64,000 nucleotides of DNA from positions 14,389,243 through 14,453,242 of the forward strand of contig CM053329.1 in assembly GCA_028583605.1 (NCBI GenBank), read 5' to 3'. Positions within the stretch are counted from its first letter, which is position 1; each line of letters opens with the position of its first letter. A program made the position numbers and the translations under genes. Shown piece by piece: positions 24,225-36,130 of the stretch. Source of the DNA: Dastarcus helophoroides (taxonomy: Eukaryota; Arthropoda; Insecta; Coleoptera; Bothrideridae). The notes under the pieces were generated by a model. It searched no databases, was not told the DNA's origin, and was given only the letters and a program-made list of their open reading frames with translations.

Positions 24225-24890
24225 CTCTTCTCTCTCTTTCTCTCTCTCTCCTTCCCTCTCTCTCTCTCTGTATCATTTTCTCTAAAGATGACAGCTTAGC
24301 TATCGAAACGCCTTAGAGCAACCTCTGTTGTGTCTTTTAACCTTTCTGGGTTTCAGGAGACAAGATTTGTATTTCAATTTAAAAAAAAGTCTAACTGAAA
24401 TTATTTTTTTTTAAATTTTCAATATAATCTCAAATTTTGTCACTTCACAGAACTAAAAAAGCGAAATATTAAATGTAAAGTAGAAATTTTACGATTAAAA
24501 TACTTAAAACATTTAAGAAAAAGTTCAAAATGTTTAACATTACAAGTTTTTATTATTTGTTGGATTTGTTCTCAAAGTTACAAACTAGGCCTGCAATTTG
24601 TTTTTTAATTTTAAACTTTTTTAAATGAATTAATTGCATGACGCAATGTCAGAAGTTGCAACTTTTTTTTAAATATTGTCTTTATGCCCCCAAATGTAGA
24701 GTTTAAATTTTAAATTTGTGTAATATACTCAATTTTTTTACATATTATTTTAAATTTTTTCCAATGTTTGGGTTTTCACATTTGTAATTTTTAATTTAAT
24801 TTGGATATTTTTAAACTTGAAACTATTTTGAATTATTCATTTATTTATTTTCTTGGTGCAACGAATTGGTCCTTGGTTATCTTCAAAAAT
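23755..24890 (-). repeat. right arm of the large inverted repeat, interrupted by an FB element
   Basis: This is the reverse complement of 21940-22815. It is longer because a foldback element with a CT microsatellite occupies about 24045-24390; without it the arm lengths agree. The insertion therefore came after the inverted duplication. Confidence 0.75.
24045..24390. mobile_element. foldback element copy 3, complete, with CT-rich centre and two decayed hammerhead-like motifs
   Basis: Outer arms CTGGTCCCTTGGTTATC and ACAAATCTTGCCTTCTGAAA on the left are mirrored on the right by CAGGAGACAAGATTTGTATT. Inside are head-to-head copies of a motif with CTAAAGA, a hairpin GATAGC/GCTATC-type stem, GAAAC and TTAGA. 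The G5 core position of a hammerhead is A in both (CTAAAGA), so neither should be active. Between them 24178-24270 is a (CT)n microsatellite. The copy sits inside one arm of the inverted repeat. Confidence 0.75.
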
Positions 24891-25000
24891 TGAATTACAA
24901 ATCTTGTCCCCTGAAACCAAGAAAAATTAAAAAACACAACAAAGGTTGCTCTCCCTTTTTGTGTTTTTTAATTTTTCTTGGTTTCAGGAGAAAATATTTG
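24860..25000. repeat. foldback element copy 4 (FB), short
   Basis: GGTCCTTGGTTATCTTCAAA and the arm ACAAATCTTGTCCCCTGAAA are followed by CAACAAAGGTTGCTCT and then the inverted arm ending in AGGAGAAAATATTTGCATTC. The loop is very short and no hammerhead-like motif is present. Confidence 0.8.
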
Positions 25001-25494
25001 CATTCCTATTTTATTATATCTAAATTTAAAGTTTTTTCTAGTAATTTTAAACTTTTTCTGAAACTTTTTACTTAAGAGTTACATATTTTTTCTAAAGTGC
25101 CTATTCAAAGTTGTCATTTTCAAGTAAAATATCCTAAAATATTATAAGTCTGGAATTTTTCTTAAAACTTGAAATTATGTTGTCAAAATTTCGAAGCTTA
25201 AGTTTTTAAAATTAGTATTTGTTTTGAAACATTTAGAGTCAGTTATTGTATCTCGGACATTTGAGTCAAAGTTTTGAGCTTAATGTTTTTCGATTTACTT
25301 TTCTCCAAAAATTTCGACTCCAATTTCGTAATTCTGACAAACCTTGATATGAATTTGCAAAATAAAGTTTTCCTCAATTTCAAGCAAAGTAGTAAAGTGA
25401 TTTTTATTTTGTTAAAATAAAAATAAAAAGGATAAGATTTTTTTGAATTCATTGCAATTAAGAATCGAATAGTAATTGTTCAATTAAAGTGGTT
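25001..25494. other. AT-rich intron DNA, nothing recognised
   Basis: There is no supported gene or element. It borders the 5'-inverted segment of LINE copy A on its right. Confidence 0.4.
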
Positions 25495-26562
25495 TTATCT
25501 TGAAACATGTTCTTGGTAGAAAACCGCGGGCTGGGTTTTTGAAGACTTGAAGTCGACCAAATTGTTCTTACCCCATTCCAGAAAAATCTCGAGATCCCGA
25601 TTAATTGTCTGTATCTGCTGTTCCCTTAGTCGATCTGAAGCAGCGATAGATAATGGTTTGTCGGAGAAAAAAGGTGACACAAGGTTACTATCATCTGCGT
25701 AGCTGTATATGGGATTAAAAGTTGAAGCTAAGAGATCGTTTATGTGTAACAGAAATAGAGTAGGGGACAGAACAGACTTCTGAGGCACCCCTGCGTTAAT
25801 TGCAAATGTCTCGGATGAGATGCCATCGACGATGACCTGAAGAGATCTGTCAGCGAGAAAATTGGATATCAAATGACAGAGTCCAGGAAGAAGACCATAA
25901 GATGTTAATTTGGCGAGAAGAGATCGGGGCCAGGCTCTGTCTAAAGCCTTTGAGATATCCAATGCCACAATCCTAGCCTCACTATGTTTTCCATAGCTGA
26001 GTTACAGATATGAGTAACATATGGCAGTAGATCGCCAGTGAAACGTTGTTGTCTAAAACCGTATTGGCTGTGGGAGATGATTCTATTTTCCTCCAGATAT
26101 TTGAGAATCTCGATGTTGATAACCTTTTCCATCACTTTAGATATAATGGATAACAAAGATATAGGGCGATAGTTGTTAACCAGACTCCTTCTTCCCTTTT
26201 TAGGGACAGGCTGCCCTCTAGCGGATTTCCAGATGTTAGAGAATACATCTTTGTTGTAACAGAGTGTGAACAATTTGCTTAGGACAGGTATCAATACTGG
26301 GACGCACTTCTTAAGAACAATAGCGGGAATACCATCAAGGCTAGAAGCTTTCGAGGTGTCGCCAGTTCAGAGAATCTTCCTGATTGTGCGTTTTCTGAAC
26401 ACAACTTCAGCCGTATCAATGTGCCAATCTTAGGAAGAACAGAATTTTCTGCGTTTCGAGAATCAAGATTATTATTTTCAGCAAACATTAAGGCTAACAT
26501 GTCAGCCTTTGCCTTGGAGGTTGTAGCAATATTGCTATTTTCATCTCTCAGAAGCTAGGCTT
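25495..26562 (-). mobile_element. LINE copy A: reverse transcriptase segment, inverted relative to its 3' end
   Basis: On the minus strand, three overlapping frames give a Jockey/CR1-group reverse transcriptase. ADMLALMFAENNNLDSRN is followed by IPAIVLKKC-like sequence, PVPKKGRRSLVNNYRPISLL (fingers motif) and KVMEKVINIEIL. Then come SQYGFR, ALDISKALDRAW, FLADRSLQVIVDG, GVPQKSVLSPTLFLLHINDL and the catalytic YADDS near 25710. Shifts near 25950-25970 and 26290 and other losses break the frame, so it is dead. The rest of the same ORF lies on the opposite strand from 26563 on. Confidence 0.85.
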
Positions 26563-27390
26563 TCTTTTTAGAGCTAAAAAGTACTTCACGTCTCATCAGC
26601 TACTCACACTATACAAAGCTCAAGTTATGGCAACACTAGCCAATACTGTTCTCATGTTTGGATTTCAGCCCCAAAACACACTTTAGCTCTCTTAGATTCA
26701 ATTCAAAGAAGAGCGATTCGCCTAATTGATGACAAGAGTCTGGCCGATTCTCTTGAAACACTAGAGCAACAGGCGTATGGTTGGTGACTTATCTCCTTTC
26801 TCCAAGTACTATCATGGAAGATGCTCGCAGGACCTAATAGGATTAATCCCCCGAAGGGCAAGATTCTTGAGGCGTACTAGACAGTCGGAGACAGCAAATT
26901 CCTGTGCGGTCCAGCTTGACACAGTGAGGGCTTCTATCTACGGAGACTCTTTTTTCTATAGAACTTTTAAATTATGGAACTTGTTACCGAAGGGAATTTT
27001 CCCCAGAAATTACAACCTATCCTTGTTTAAGAAGGCGGTTCATGGACATCTATCCTTGTTTCCGCATCCTACTCGCAGTGCTTTGAAAGCATGATGGGGT
27101 TATCCTTTGCGAGTGGATTGAACTTAAAGAAAAGCCCTAAACTCCTTGCCAGTAAACCACTAACTGATCTTACTAAAATTTTCCCACATTTAGAACATAA
27201 ATATTAGAGCCAAGGCTTTCCTTAGGAGTGTGCCTTCCTGAAGGAAAGACAACAGTTATAGTGACGATCTGAAATTTTAGACGCCACAAACGCGTTTTGA
27301 TTTTGTTCAGATATCTTGACCTCTTGGTATCAAGTTAAGTGCTAACTAGTTTGGATAATTTTCCCAAGAGCGGGTGAAGGTAAACACAAT
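26563..27390 (+). mobile_element. LINE copy A: C-terminal segment and 3' UTR
   Basis: The plus strand encodes the part of the ORF that follows the reverse transcriptase: RAKKYFTSHQLLTLYKAQV and a broken QRRAIRLID-like region. The clean frame MVGDLSPFSKYYHGRCSQDL to LWNLLPKGIFPRNYNLSLFK at 26777-27094 follows. That region is typical of Jockey/CR1-like elements after the thumb. Frameshifts occur before 26777. About 300 bp of 3' UTR-like sequence follow the stop. Together with the minus-strand segment it forms the head-to-head layout made by twin priming. Confidence 0.8.
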
Positions 27391-27404
27391 TTTTTTTTTG
27401 TGAA

Positions 27405-27495
27405 ACGGACTGGTCCTTGGGTATCTTCAAAAATTGAAATACAAATCTTGTCCTCTGAAACCAGGGGATAAGATTTGCATTTCGAAAATAAACAC
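27405..27495. repeat. short foldback element (FB) in unit 1; duplicate at 31571-31660
   Basis: AACGGACTGGTCCTTGGGTA, the arm ACAAATCTTGTCCTCTGAAA and the inverted partner CAGGGGATAAGATTTGCATT are almost directly fused, with no loop. It follows the LINE 3' UTR. Confidence 0.7.
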
Positions 27496-28767
27496 AAGGT
27501 TTGGAAATAGGGCTTGTAAATCTATCAACATTTTCTTATTTGATCAAAAGTTTCTCAAAGTGTACTACCATTTAACTTTGAAATAATGAGGGCTCAATAA
27601 TCTCGATTCGGATAATGGACGTTCTACTATATAAGGTATTTGGTTTGATTTTTAAAAATGTATGAATTTTGATAAAAATCGAAATTTAAGGGTTAATGTG
27701 TAAATTTTAAGAAAAAGAGTTCAACATTTTCAGAAAAAATTCCAAGTTCGAAATAATTCTAGTTTTTGTCACAATTTTGAATTTCTATTCGACATTTTTA
27801 TATCAAAAAATACAATTCTTATAAAATTTTCCAGTATTTCTCCAAATTTCACGTTTAAACTTGTATTTGTTTTAGTTTTTTCTACAAAAAGACCAATTTC
27901 GTATATCAAAGCGTGAATTTTAAAAATTATTATTTATTTCATTTATGTAGTACTTTGCGTGTCTTTTTTTTTCGAAATTAGTGGACATTATTTCGAGTAT
28001 AAACTGATCATTTTCTTAAACTAATTTTCGAGATATAAGTTTTATAAAAAGTCTAAATTTTGAGTGTTAGGCTAAGATTATTGAAAAAAATATAAATGTT
28101 GATATTTGCTGGAGTTCCTTAGGTATGTCGCGAAAATATCCAAATGTTTTCCAGTGAACTCTGCTAATTAAAAATCTTTTAACAAATTTAAAAAAGTTAG
28201 AAACTTCAAATTTAAATTCGAAGTTTGAAGAAACACGAACTCTTGGATTTCGCCATAACACATTTTTTTTTAAAAGCTTGCATAGAGAACTGTGGGTAAA
28301 CAATTGTTTTTAGAGAAAAAATAGTTTTAAGGAATAATTCCAATTCAATGTTGCTTTATAAAGAAAGTTATTTAACTCGAATTTTTAAATACGAAAATGG
28401 ATCTTCTATAATTTGGTTTAACTCGAAATTTCGTGTTAGGATTTCCATTTGTGTTGTTCATTTTAATATTTTCTCAACAAAAATCAATTTTGAAAAGCAA
28501 AACAAAAAATCCATTAACACAAACCCTCACAAAATTTTCAAAAAAAAAAGTTAAGCAATGTAATGAACATTTCAAAACTAAAGTAGGATATCTTTCCATA
28601 AATTGCGATTAGTGTTTCTAATTTGCGCATTTGAATTCAATATTTTTAAGTCTTTTTTTTCGAGAAAAAAATTTGAAATTCCTAGAGAAATCAAAATTAA
28701 AAAAAGTCCAAAGTTAGAGTCAAACTTAAAAGATAAAAAAAAAATATAATCTTGAGAGTTGAATGCA

Positions 28768-28900
28768 GGGCTTCGAACCGTTATTTTTTTCGTTCCGGTT
28801 TTTGTTCCAGCAAAAAATTTATATCGGTTCACTCCCGGTTTTCATTCCGACAAAAATAACGGTTTTTTTCCGGTTTTCGGTTTAGTTCCGGGCGACTAAT
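28768..28900. repeat. CGGTT-rich element fragment; duplicate at about 32932-33065
   Basis: AGGGCTTCGAACCGTTATTT begins a stretch with repeated GTTCCGGTTTT and CGGTTTTCATTCC units, ending near AGTTCCGGGCGACTAAT. It looks like a MITE end with internal CGGTT repeats. The class is not determined. Confidence 0.4.
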
Positions 28901-28961
28901 ATTTTTGATTTTTCAAAAGCTTTTTGAATTATAAATTGATTTTTAAACATAATTTTGAAAA

Positions 28962-29055
28962 ATTGAAATACAGAACTTGTCCCCTGAAACCAAGAAAGAT
29001 TAAAAGACACAACAAACGTTGCTCTCAGAGCAACGTTTGTTGTGTTTTTTCACCA
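28962..29055. repeat. foldback element (FB) in unit 1
   Basis: ACAGAACTTGTCCCCTGAAA, AAAGATTAAAAGACACAAC and AAACGTTGCTCTCAGAGCAA lead to an inverted ACGTTTGTTGTGTTTTTT. The hairpin AACGTTGCTCT/AGAGCAACGTT is perfect. The right arm is truncated. Confidence 0.8.
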
Positions 29056-30300
29056 AATATAATTTTGAAAAGGTTATGTCTTTTGTTTTTTTAATATTAC
29101 AACATGTAACTACTCTGGCCTTGCCTAAAATTTAAGGAAAATATTTTTTATTTTTCAAGTTAAAAAATTTCAATCTGAAACCCTGAATTTTGAGTTTAAT
29201 TTGAGTTCAAATTTCAAGAACTTTCTAAAAATCTAAATCGCAATTTTGGGTTCAGAAATTTTAAATTCAGATTATGCTTCATTGTAAACTCTTATTGATC
29301 GGAAACATTATCATTATTAATTTTATTTAACATTGCTGCGTTAAATATTTCCAAACTGGGTAGCAGAAATGTTAAATTTAAGTTTAAACTCGGAATTTTC
29401 ATAAAAATCTTAAATTTTATACCTAAGACTTAAAACGTTCTAGAATATACGAAATTTGAAGATTAAAATCGAAAATTTGAGACTTTTCTTTCATAATTTT
29501 AGTTTTCTAGCGAAGTTTTGACTTTGGTTCGCTTTTTCTAACAAAATTGATTTTTGCTGTTTTGACTTTGTTTTCTTGAACTTTGGTTTAAAAAGATCAA
29601 ATAAAAAAACCAAATGAAAATGAAAAAGACCAAAAAATATAAAATGAAAAGTTTTAAATTGAGATTTTAATGAAACCGTCAAAATTTCGAAAAAAGAACT
29701 TCAAAATATAACCCAAATATTCGATTTTTTTCTGGAAATGTTGTGGAAAACTTTAAAATTTCTAAAAAAAATATTAGTAACTTTTTTCTTTTGAAGTTTC
29801 AAATTTAAACTTGTATGTACTTTTTATTATTAAATTCAAAATGCAAGAACTTGTCCCCTGTCAATTTTTGAAGATAACCAAGGACCAGTCCGTTCTACCA
29901 AACTTATGATTTTTATTATTATTTTTTTCTCTAAAATTTCGAATTTAAAGTAAATTTAGTCTTTCTTTAACAAGTACAAACAATTTTTATTGACATCTAG
30001 ACTGTTATTCTTTAATTAGAGAGATTTTTCTCGAAATTTTGAGTTAAGACTCTGACTATAAGTTTAAGTTTGGAATTTTCAACTATTACCTTGAAAACTT
30101 AAAATTTCCAATACTTGAAAGTGTGAGATTAATTTTGAAAAAATCGTTAGTCATAAATTTAGTTAGTTTTTTTCTCAAAATTTAGACCTTTTTCAAGAAT
30201 ATTAATTTTTTCTTGAAATTTGGATATTCTTTCGAGATTTAAGATTCAAAATAAAAAATAACATAAAATATTCAAATTAAAATTAGCAACTTTTGATCAG

Positions 30301-30726
30301 TTTAGATATAACGGGTAACAAAGATATAGGGCGATAGTTGTTAGCCAGATTCCTTTTTCCCTTTTTAGGGACAGGCTGCACTCTAGCAGATTTCCAGATG
30401 TTAGGGAATACATCTTTGTTGTAACAGAGTGTGAACAATTTGCTTAGGACAGGTATCAATACTGGGACGCACTTATTAAGAACAATAGCGGGAATACCAT
30501 CAAGGCTAGAAGCTTTCGAGGTGTCGCCAGTTCAGAGAATCTTCCTGATTGTGCGTTTTCTGAAAACAACTTCAGCCGCATCAATGTGCCAATCTTAGGA
30601 AGAACAGAATTTTCTGCGTTTCGAGAATCAAGATTATTATTTTCAGCAAACATTAAGGCTAACATGTCAGCCTTTGCCTTGGAGGTTGTAGCAATATTGC
30701 TATTTTCATCTCTCAGAAGCTAGGCT
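30301..30726 (-). mobile_element. chimeric LINE segment B/A at the duplication junction
   Basis: Bases 30301-30405 match copy B (34464 on) at every position where A and B differ, for example GATATAACGGGTAAC and TTAGGGAATACA. From 30413 the sequence matches copy A (ACATCTTTGTTGTAACAGAG). The change falls between 30405 and 30413. The coding content is part of the reverse transcriptase (fingers region and upstream), with the same frame breaks as copy A. Confidence 0.85.
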
Positions 30727-31555
30727 TTCTTTTTAGAGCTAAAAAGTACTTCACGTCTCATCAGCTACTCACACTATACAAAGCTCAAGTTATGGCAACA
30801 CTAGCCAATACTGTTCTCATGTTTGGATTTCAGCCCCAAAACACACTTTAGCTCTCTTAGATTCAATTCAAAGAAGAGCGATTCGCCTAATTGATGACGA
30901 GAGTCTGGCCGATTCTCTTGAAACACTAGAACAACAGGCGTATGGTTGGTGACTTGTCTCCTTTCTCCAAGTACTATCATGGAAGATGTTCGCAGGAACT
31001 AATAGGATTAATCCCCCGAAGGGCAAGATTCTTGAGGCGTACTAGACAGTCGGAGACAGCAAATTCCTGTGCGGTCCAGCTTGACACAGTGAGGGCTTCT
31101 ATCTACGGAGACTCTTTTTTCTATAGAACTTTTAAATTATGGAACTTGTTACCGAAGGGAATTTTCCCCAGAAATTACAACCTATCCTTGTTTAAGAAGG
31201 CGGTTCATGGACATCTATCCTTGTTTCTGCATCCTACTCGCAGTGCTTTGAAAGCATGATGGGGTTATCCTTTGCGAGTGGATTGAACTTAAAGAAAAGC
31301 CCTAAACTCCTTACCAGTAAACCACTAACTGATCTTACTAAAATTTTCCCACATTTAGAACATAAATATTAGAGCCAAGGCTTTCCTTAGGAGTGTGCCT
31401 TCCTGAAGGAAAGACAACAGTTATAGTAGACGATCTGAAATTTTAGACGCCACAAACGCGTTTTGATTTTGTTCAGATATCTTGACCTCTTGGTATCAAG
31501 TTAAGTGCTAACTAGTTTGGATAATTTTCCCAAGAGCGGGTGAAGGTAAACACAA
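30727..31555 (+). mobile_element. LINE C-terminal segment, duplicated copy
   Basis: This is the unit 2 counterpart of 26563-27390, with the same 105-residue frame at 30942-31259 (MVGDLSPFSKYYHGRCSQEL). Gln-Glu-Leu replaces Gln-Asp-Leu, and Leu replaces Pro near the end. Confidence 0.85.
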
Positions 31556-33126
31556 TTTTTTTTTTGTGAAACGGACTGGTCCTTGGGTATCTTCAAAAAT
31601 TGAAATACAAATCTTGTCCTCTGAAACCAGGGGATAAGATTTGCATTTCGAAAATAAACACAAGGTTTGGAAATAGGGCTTGTAAATCTATCAACATTTT
31701 CTTATTTGATCAAAAGTTTCTCAAAGTGTACTACCATTTAACTTTGAAATAATGAGGGCTCAATAATCTCGATTCGGATAATGGACGTTCTACTATATAA
31801 GGTATTTGGTTTGATTTTTAAAAATGTATGAATTTTGATAAAAATCGAAATTTAAGGGTTAATGTGTAAATTTTAAGAAAAAGAGTTCAACATTTTCAGA
31901 AAAAATCCCAAGTTCGAAATAATTCTAGTTTTTGTCACAATTTTGAATTTCTATTTGACATTTTTATATCAAAAAATACAATTCTTATAAAATTTTCCAA
32001 TATTTCTCCAAATTTCACGTTTAAACTTGTATTTGTTTTAGTTTTTTCTACAAAAAGACCAATTTCGTGTATCAAAGCGTGAATTTTAAAAATTATTATT
32101 TATTTCATTTATGTAGTACTTTGCGTGTCTTTTTTTTCGAAATTAGTGGACATTATTTCGAGTATAAACTGATCATTTTCTTAAACTAATTTTCGAGATA
32201 TAAGTTTTATAAAAAGTCTAAATTTTGAGTGTTAGGCTAAGATTATTGAAAAAAATATAAATGTTGACATTTGCTGGAGTTCCTTAGGTATGTCGCGAAA
32301 ATATCCAAATGTTTTCCAGTGAACTCTGCTAATTAAAAATCTTTTAACAAATTTAAAAAAGTTAGAAACTTCAAATTTAAATTCGAAGTTTGAAGAAACA
32401 CGAAACTCTTGGATCTTCGCCATAACACATTTTTTTTGAAAGCTTGCATAGAGAACTGTGGGTAAACAATTCTTTTTAGAGAAAAAATAGTTTTAAGGAA
32501 TAATTCCAATTCAATGTTGCTTTATAAAGAAAGTTATTTAACTCGAATTTTTAAATACGAAAATGGATCTTCTATAATTTGGTTTAACTCGAAATTTCGT
32601 GTTAGGATTTCCATTTGTGTTGTTCATTTTAATATTTTCTCAAAAAAAATCAATTTTGAAAAGCAAAACAAAAAATCCATTAACACAAACCCTCACAAAA
32701 TTTTCAAAAAAAAAAAGTTAAGCAATGTAATGAACATTTCAAAACTAAAGTAGGATATCTTTCCATAAATTGCGATTAGTGTTTCTAAATTGCGCATTTG
32801 AATTCAATATTTTTAAGTCTTTTTTTTCGAGAAAAAAATTTGAAATTCCTAGAGAAATCAAAATTAAAAAAAGTCCAAAGTTAGAGTCAAACTTAAAAGA
32901 TAAAAAAAAATACAATCTTGAGAGTTGAATGCAGGGCTTCGAACCGTTATTTTTTTCGTTCCGGTTTTTGTTCCAGCAAAAAATTTATATCGGTTCACTC
33001 CCGGTTTTCATTCCGACAAAAATAACGGTTTTTTTCCGGTTTTCGGTTTAGTTCCGGGCGACTAATATTTTTGATTTTTCAAAAGCTTTTTGAATTATAA
33101 ATTGATTTTTAAACATAATTTTGAAA

Positions 33127-33220
33127 AATTGAAATACAGAACTTGTCCCCTGAAACCAAGAAAGATTAAAAGACACAACAAACGTTGCTCTCAGAGCAAC
33201 GTTTGTTGTGTTTTTTCACC
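33127..33220. repeat. foldback element (FB) in unit 2
   Basis: This is the duplicate of the element at 28962-29055, identical in arms and hairpin. Confidence 0.8.
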
Positions 33221-34463
33221 AAATATAATTTTGAAAAGGTTATGTCTTTTGTTTTTTTAATATTAGAACATGTAACTACTCTGGCCTTGCCTAAAATTTA
33301 AGGAAAATATTTTTTATTTTTCAAGTTAAAAAATTTCAATCTGAAACCCTGAATTTTGAGTTTAATTTGAGTTCAAATTTCAAGAACTTTCTAAAAATCT
33401 AAATCGCAATTTTGGGTTCAGAAATTTTAAATTCAGATTATGCTTCATTGTAAACTCTTATTGATCGGAAACATTATCATTATTAATTTTATTTAACATT
33501 GCTGCGTTAAATATTTCCAAACTGGGTAGCAGAAATGTTAAATTTAAGTTTAAACTCGGAATTTTCATAAAAATCTCAAATTTTATACCTAAGACTTAAA
33601 AAGTTCTAGAATATACGAAATTTGAAGATTAAAATCGAAAATTTGAGACTTTTCTTTCATAATTTTGATTTTCTAGCGAAGTTTTGACTTTGGTTCGCTT
33701 TTTCTAACAAAATTGATTTTTGCTGTTTTGACTTTGTTTTCTTGAACTTTGGTTTAAAAAGATCAAATAAAAAAACCAAATGAAAATGAAAAAGACCAAA
33801 AAATATAAAATGAAAAGTTTTAAATTGAGATTTTAATGAAACAGTCAAAATTTCGAAAAAAGAACTTCAAAATATAACCCAAATATTCGATTTTTTTCTG
33901 GAAATGTTGTGGAAAACTTTAAAATTTCTAAAAAAAATATTAGTAACTTTTTTCTTTTGAAGTTTCAAATTTAAACTTGTATGTACTTTTTTATTATTAA
34001 ATTCAAAATGCAAAACTTGTCCCCTGTCAATTTTTGAAGATAACCAAGGACCAGTCCGTTCTACCAAACTTATGATTTTTATTATTATTTTTTTCTCTAA
34101 AATTTCGAATTTAAAGTAAATTTAGTCTTTCTTTAACAAGTACAACAATTTTTATTGACATCTAGACTGTTATTCTTTAATTAGAGAGATTTTTCTCGAA
34201 ATTTTGAGTTAAGACTCTGACTATAAGTTTAAGTTTGGAATTTTCAACTATTACCTTGAAAACTTAAAATTTCCAATACTTGAAAGTGTGAGATTAATTT
34301 TGAAAAATCGTTAGTCATAAATTTAGTTAGTTTTTTCTCAAAATTTAGACCTTTTTCAAGAATATTAATTTTTTCTTGAAATTTGGATATTCTTTCGAGA
34401 TTTAAGATTCAAAATAAAAAATAACATAAAATATTCAAATTAAAATTAGCAACTTTTGATCAG

Positions 34464-36130
34464 TTTAGATATAACGGGTAACAAAGATATAGGGCGATAG
34501 TTGTTAGCCAGATTCCTTTTTCCCTTTTTAGGGACAGGCTGCACTCTAGCAGATTTCCAGATGTTAGGGAATACACCTTTGTTGTAAGAGATTGGGAACA
34601 TATTGCTCAGGAGAGAAGTCAGCTCTGGAACGCACTTCTTAAGAACAATAGCTGCAATACCCTCAAGGCCAGAAGATTTCGAGGTGCCGCCAGTTCAAAG
34701 AGAATCTTCCTGATTGTGCGCTGTCTGAAAACAACTTCAGGAATCGAAGTGCCAAACTTAGGAAGAATTGGAGGTTCTGCATTACGAGAATCAAGATTAG
34801 AATTTTCAGCAAACATTAAGGCTAACATGTCAGCCTTTTCCTTGTAGGTAGTAGCAATATTGCTATTTTCTCCGAGTAAAGGTGAAAAATTTGAAAATGT
34901 AAAATTCTTTCCAATCGACTTTGCAAATCCCTAAAAGGACCTGAAACCGTTCGGACAGTTGATAAGCCACTGGCGCATTTTACGATCGAAATCACCTTTT
35001 GCCTCGTCAATAACCTGTTTACAAGAATTTCGTGCATCTACAAATATGGTCCGAGTCTCGACTGAGAGATTATTTCGCCAACGACTATATGCGCGATTTT
35101 TGCAGGAGACAGCCCGAGCACATTTTTTACTGAACCGAGATTTACTGGAGGCAGACCTCTTTTGGGAGTGGGAAATTGAACATACCATACCAATCAGGAT
35201 AGCTTCCGTGATGGATTCGGCGACTAAGGAAGGGTTGTCTGAGTTAAAGCAGACTTTCTGCCATGGGAAAAAAGCAATAGAAGTCTCTTAATTCTTTCCA
35301 GTTTGCAGAGTTATAGTGCCAAACCCTACGGGACTGCGTCTGGGAAGAAGGTGGTATATGAAGCGAGCGAGAGTCTGCTACAAGCTTGTGATCCGAATTT
35401 CCAAGCAGTGATGTCACAGAGATTTTATACGAATTTGGTGAATTTGTAAGGAAAAGGTCGAGTAGATTAGGTTAATGGGTATCTACATCAGGAATTCTTG
35501 TGGGTTCCTTAACTTTGCGATAATCCACAAGTGATGGCGAAAGCCTCTGCTACCTTTCCCGCGTCGTCAGTTTAGAAAAAAACCTTAACCAGGGGATGTA
35601 GTGTACGTTGAAGTCACCGGGAAAGACAACCCCAGCTTTTGGATAATTCGTCTGCAGGTGATCAAAGGTTACGGATAGATAAGAGAAGAGCTGTCCGTAT
35701 AAGGGATTGTTTGAAGACAAATAAAGTGAACAAATGAATGTTACTTGGTTTTTGGAGCAGATTTTCAGCCAAATCACATCATGATCAGCAGATTTCAGTG
35801 CTTCTTCTCGTTGACAGGACAGGTCGCTTTGCGTAAAAGCACAAATTGGGTCTAAATTATGTGTGCAAGTCGTAGTTAGGGCAAAGCAAATGGACTGTAT
35901 AGATGGATGGGGAGACTCAGGTTTTTGTCAGAGTCAGCACATGTGGTCTTTCATTTTGAAGGTGTTGATGAACCGAGTTTAGATTTGAGTTTAGACTCCG
36001 AATGTTACAGAATTGAATTTTGAATGAATTGTTTGAAAGAAACTTGGCCCGTGGTACATTATAATTTTTCGTCGATTTTGGATTTCCTCGTACTCCACCC
36101 GGACATCCGAACGGAAGGGTAGTTTACGTC
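34464..36130 (-). mobile_element. LINE copy B: endonuclease to start of reverse transcriptase, broken
   Basis: On the minus strand, a short N-terminal frame MIDSLRAKTSGRKLPFRSD begins near 36164. The endonuclease domain then starts with FNIQFCNIRSLNSNLNSVHQ (near 36030) and HVLTLTKT in place of the usual ET motif. Next are VTFICSLYLSSNNPLYGQLF and GDFNVHYIPWL near 35600 (GDFN is the conserved catalytic/structural motif). Further on are KCARAVSCKNRAYSRWRNNL and a diverged ADMLALMFAENSNLDSRN. Frameshifts and stops separate these pieces. It belongs to the same Jockey/CR1-like family as copy A but is about 15% diverged by eye. It is cut at 34464, where unrelated AT-rich DNA begins. Confidence 0.8.

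Larger units (their letters stand above)
26245..30409. repeat. 4.16 kb tandem duplication, unit 1
   Basis: This unit is repeated almost identically at 30410-34572 (offset 4163-4165), with only scattered substitutions and small indels. For example, the 105-residue frames at 26777 and 30942 differ at two residues. It holds most of LINE copy A plus AT-rich DNA and FB elements. The borders fall inside homologous LINE sequence, which supports unequal recombination. Confidence 0.9.
30410..34572. repeat. 4.16 kb tandem duplication, unit 2
   Basis: This is a near-identical copy of unit 1, including the LINE C-terminal segment (30727-31555), the FB elements and the CGGTT-rich fragment. Its right end passes into LINE copy B at a diagnostic switch point. 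Confidence 0.9.
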
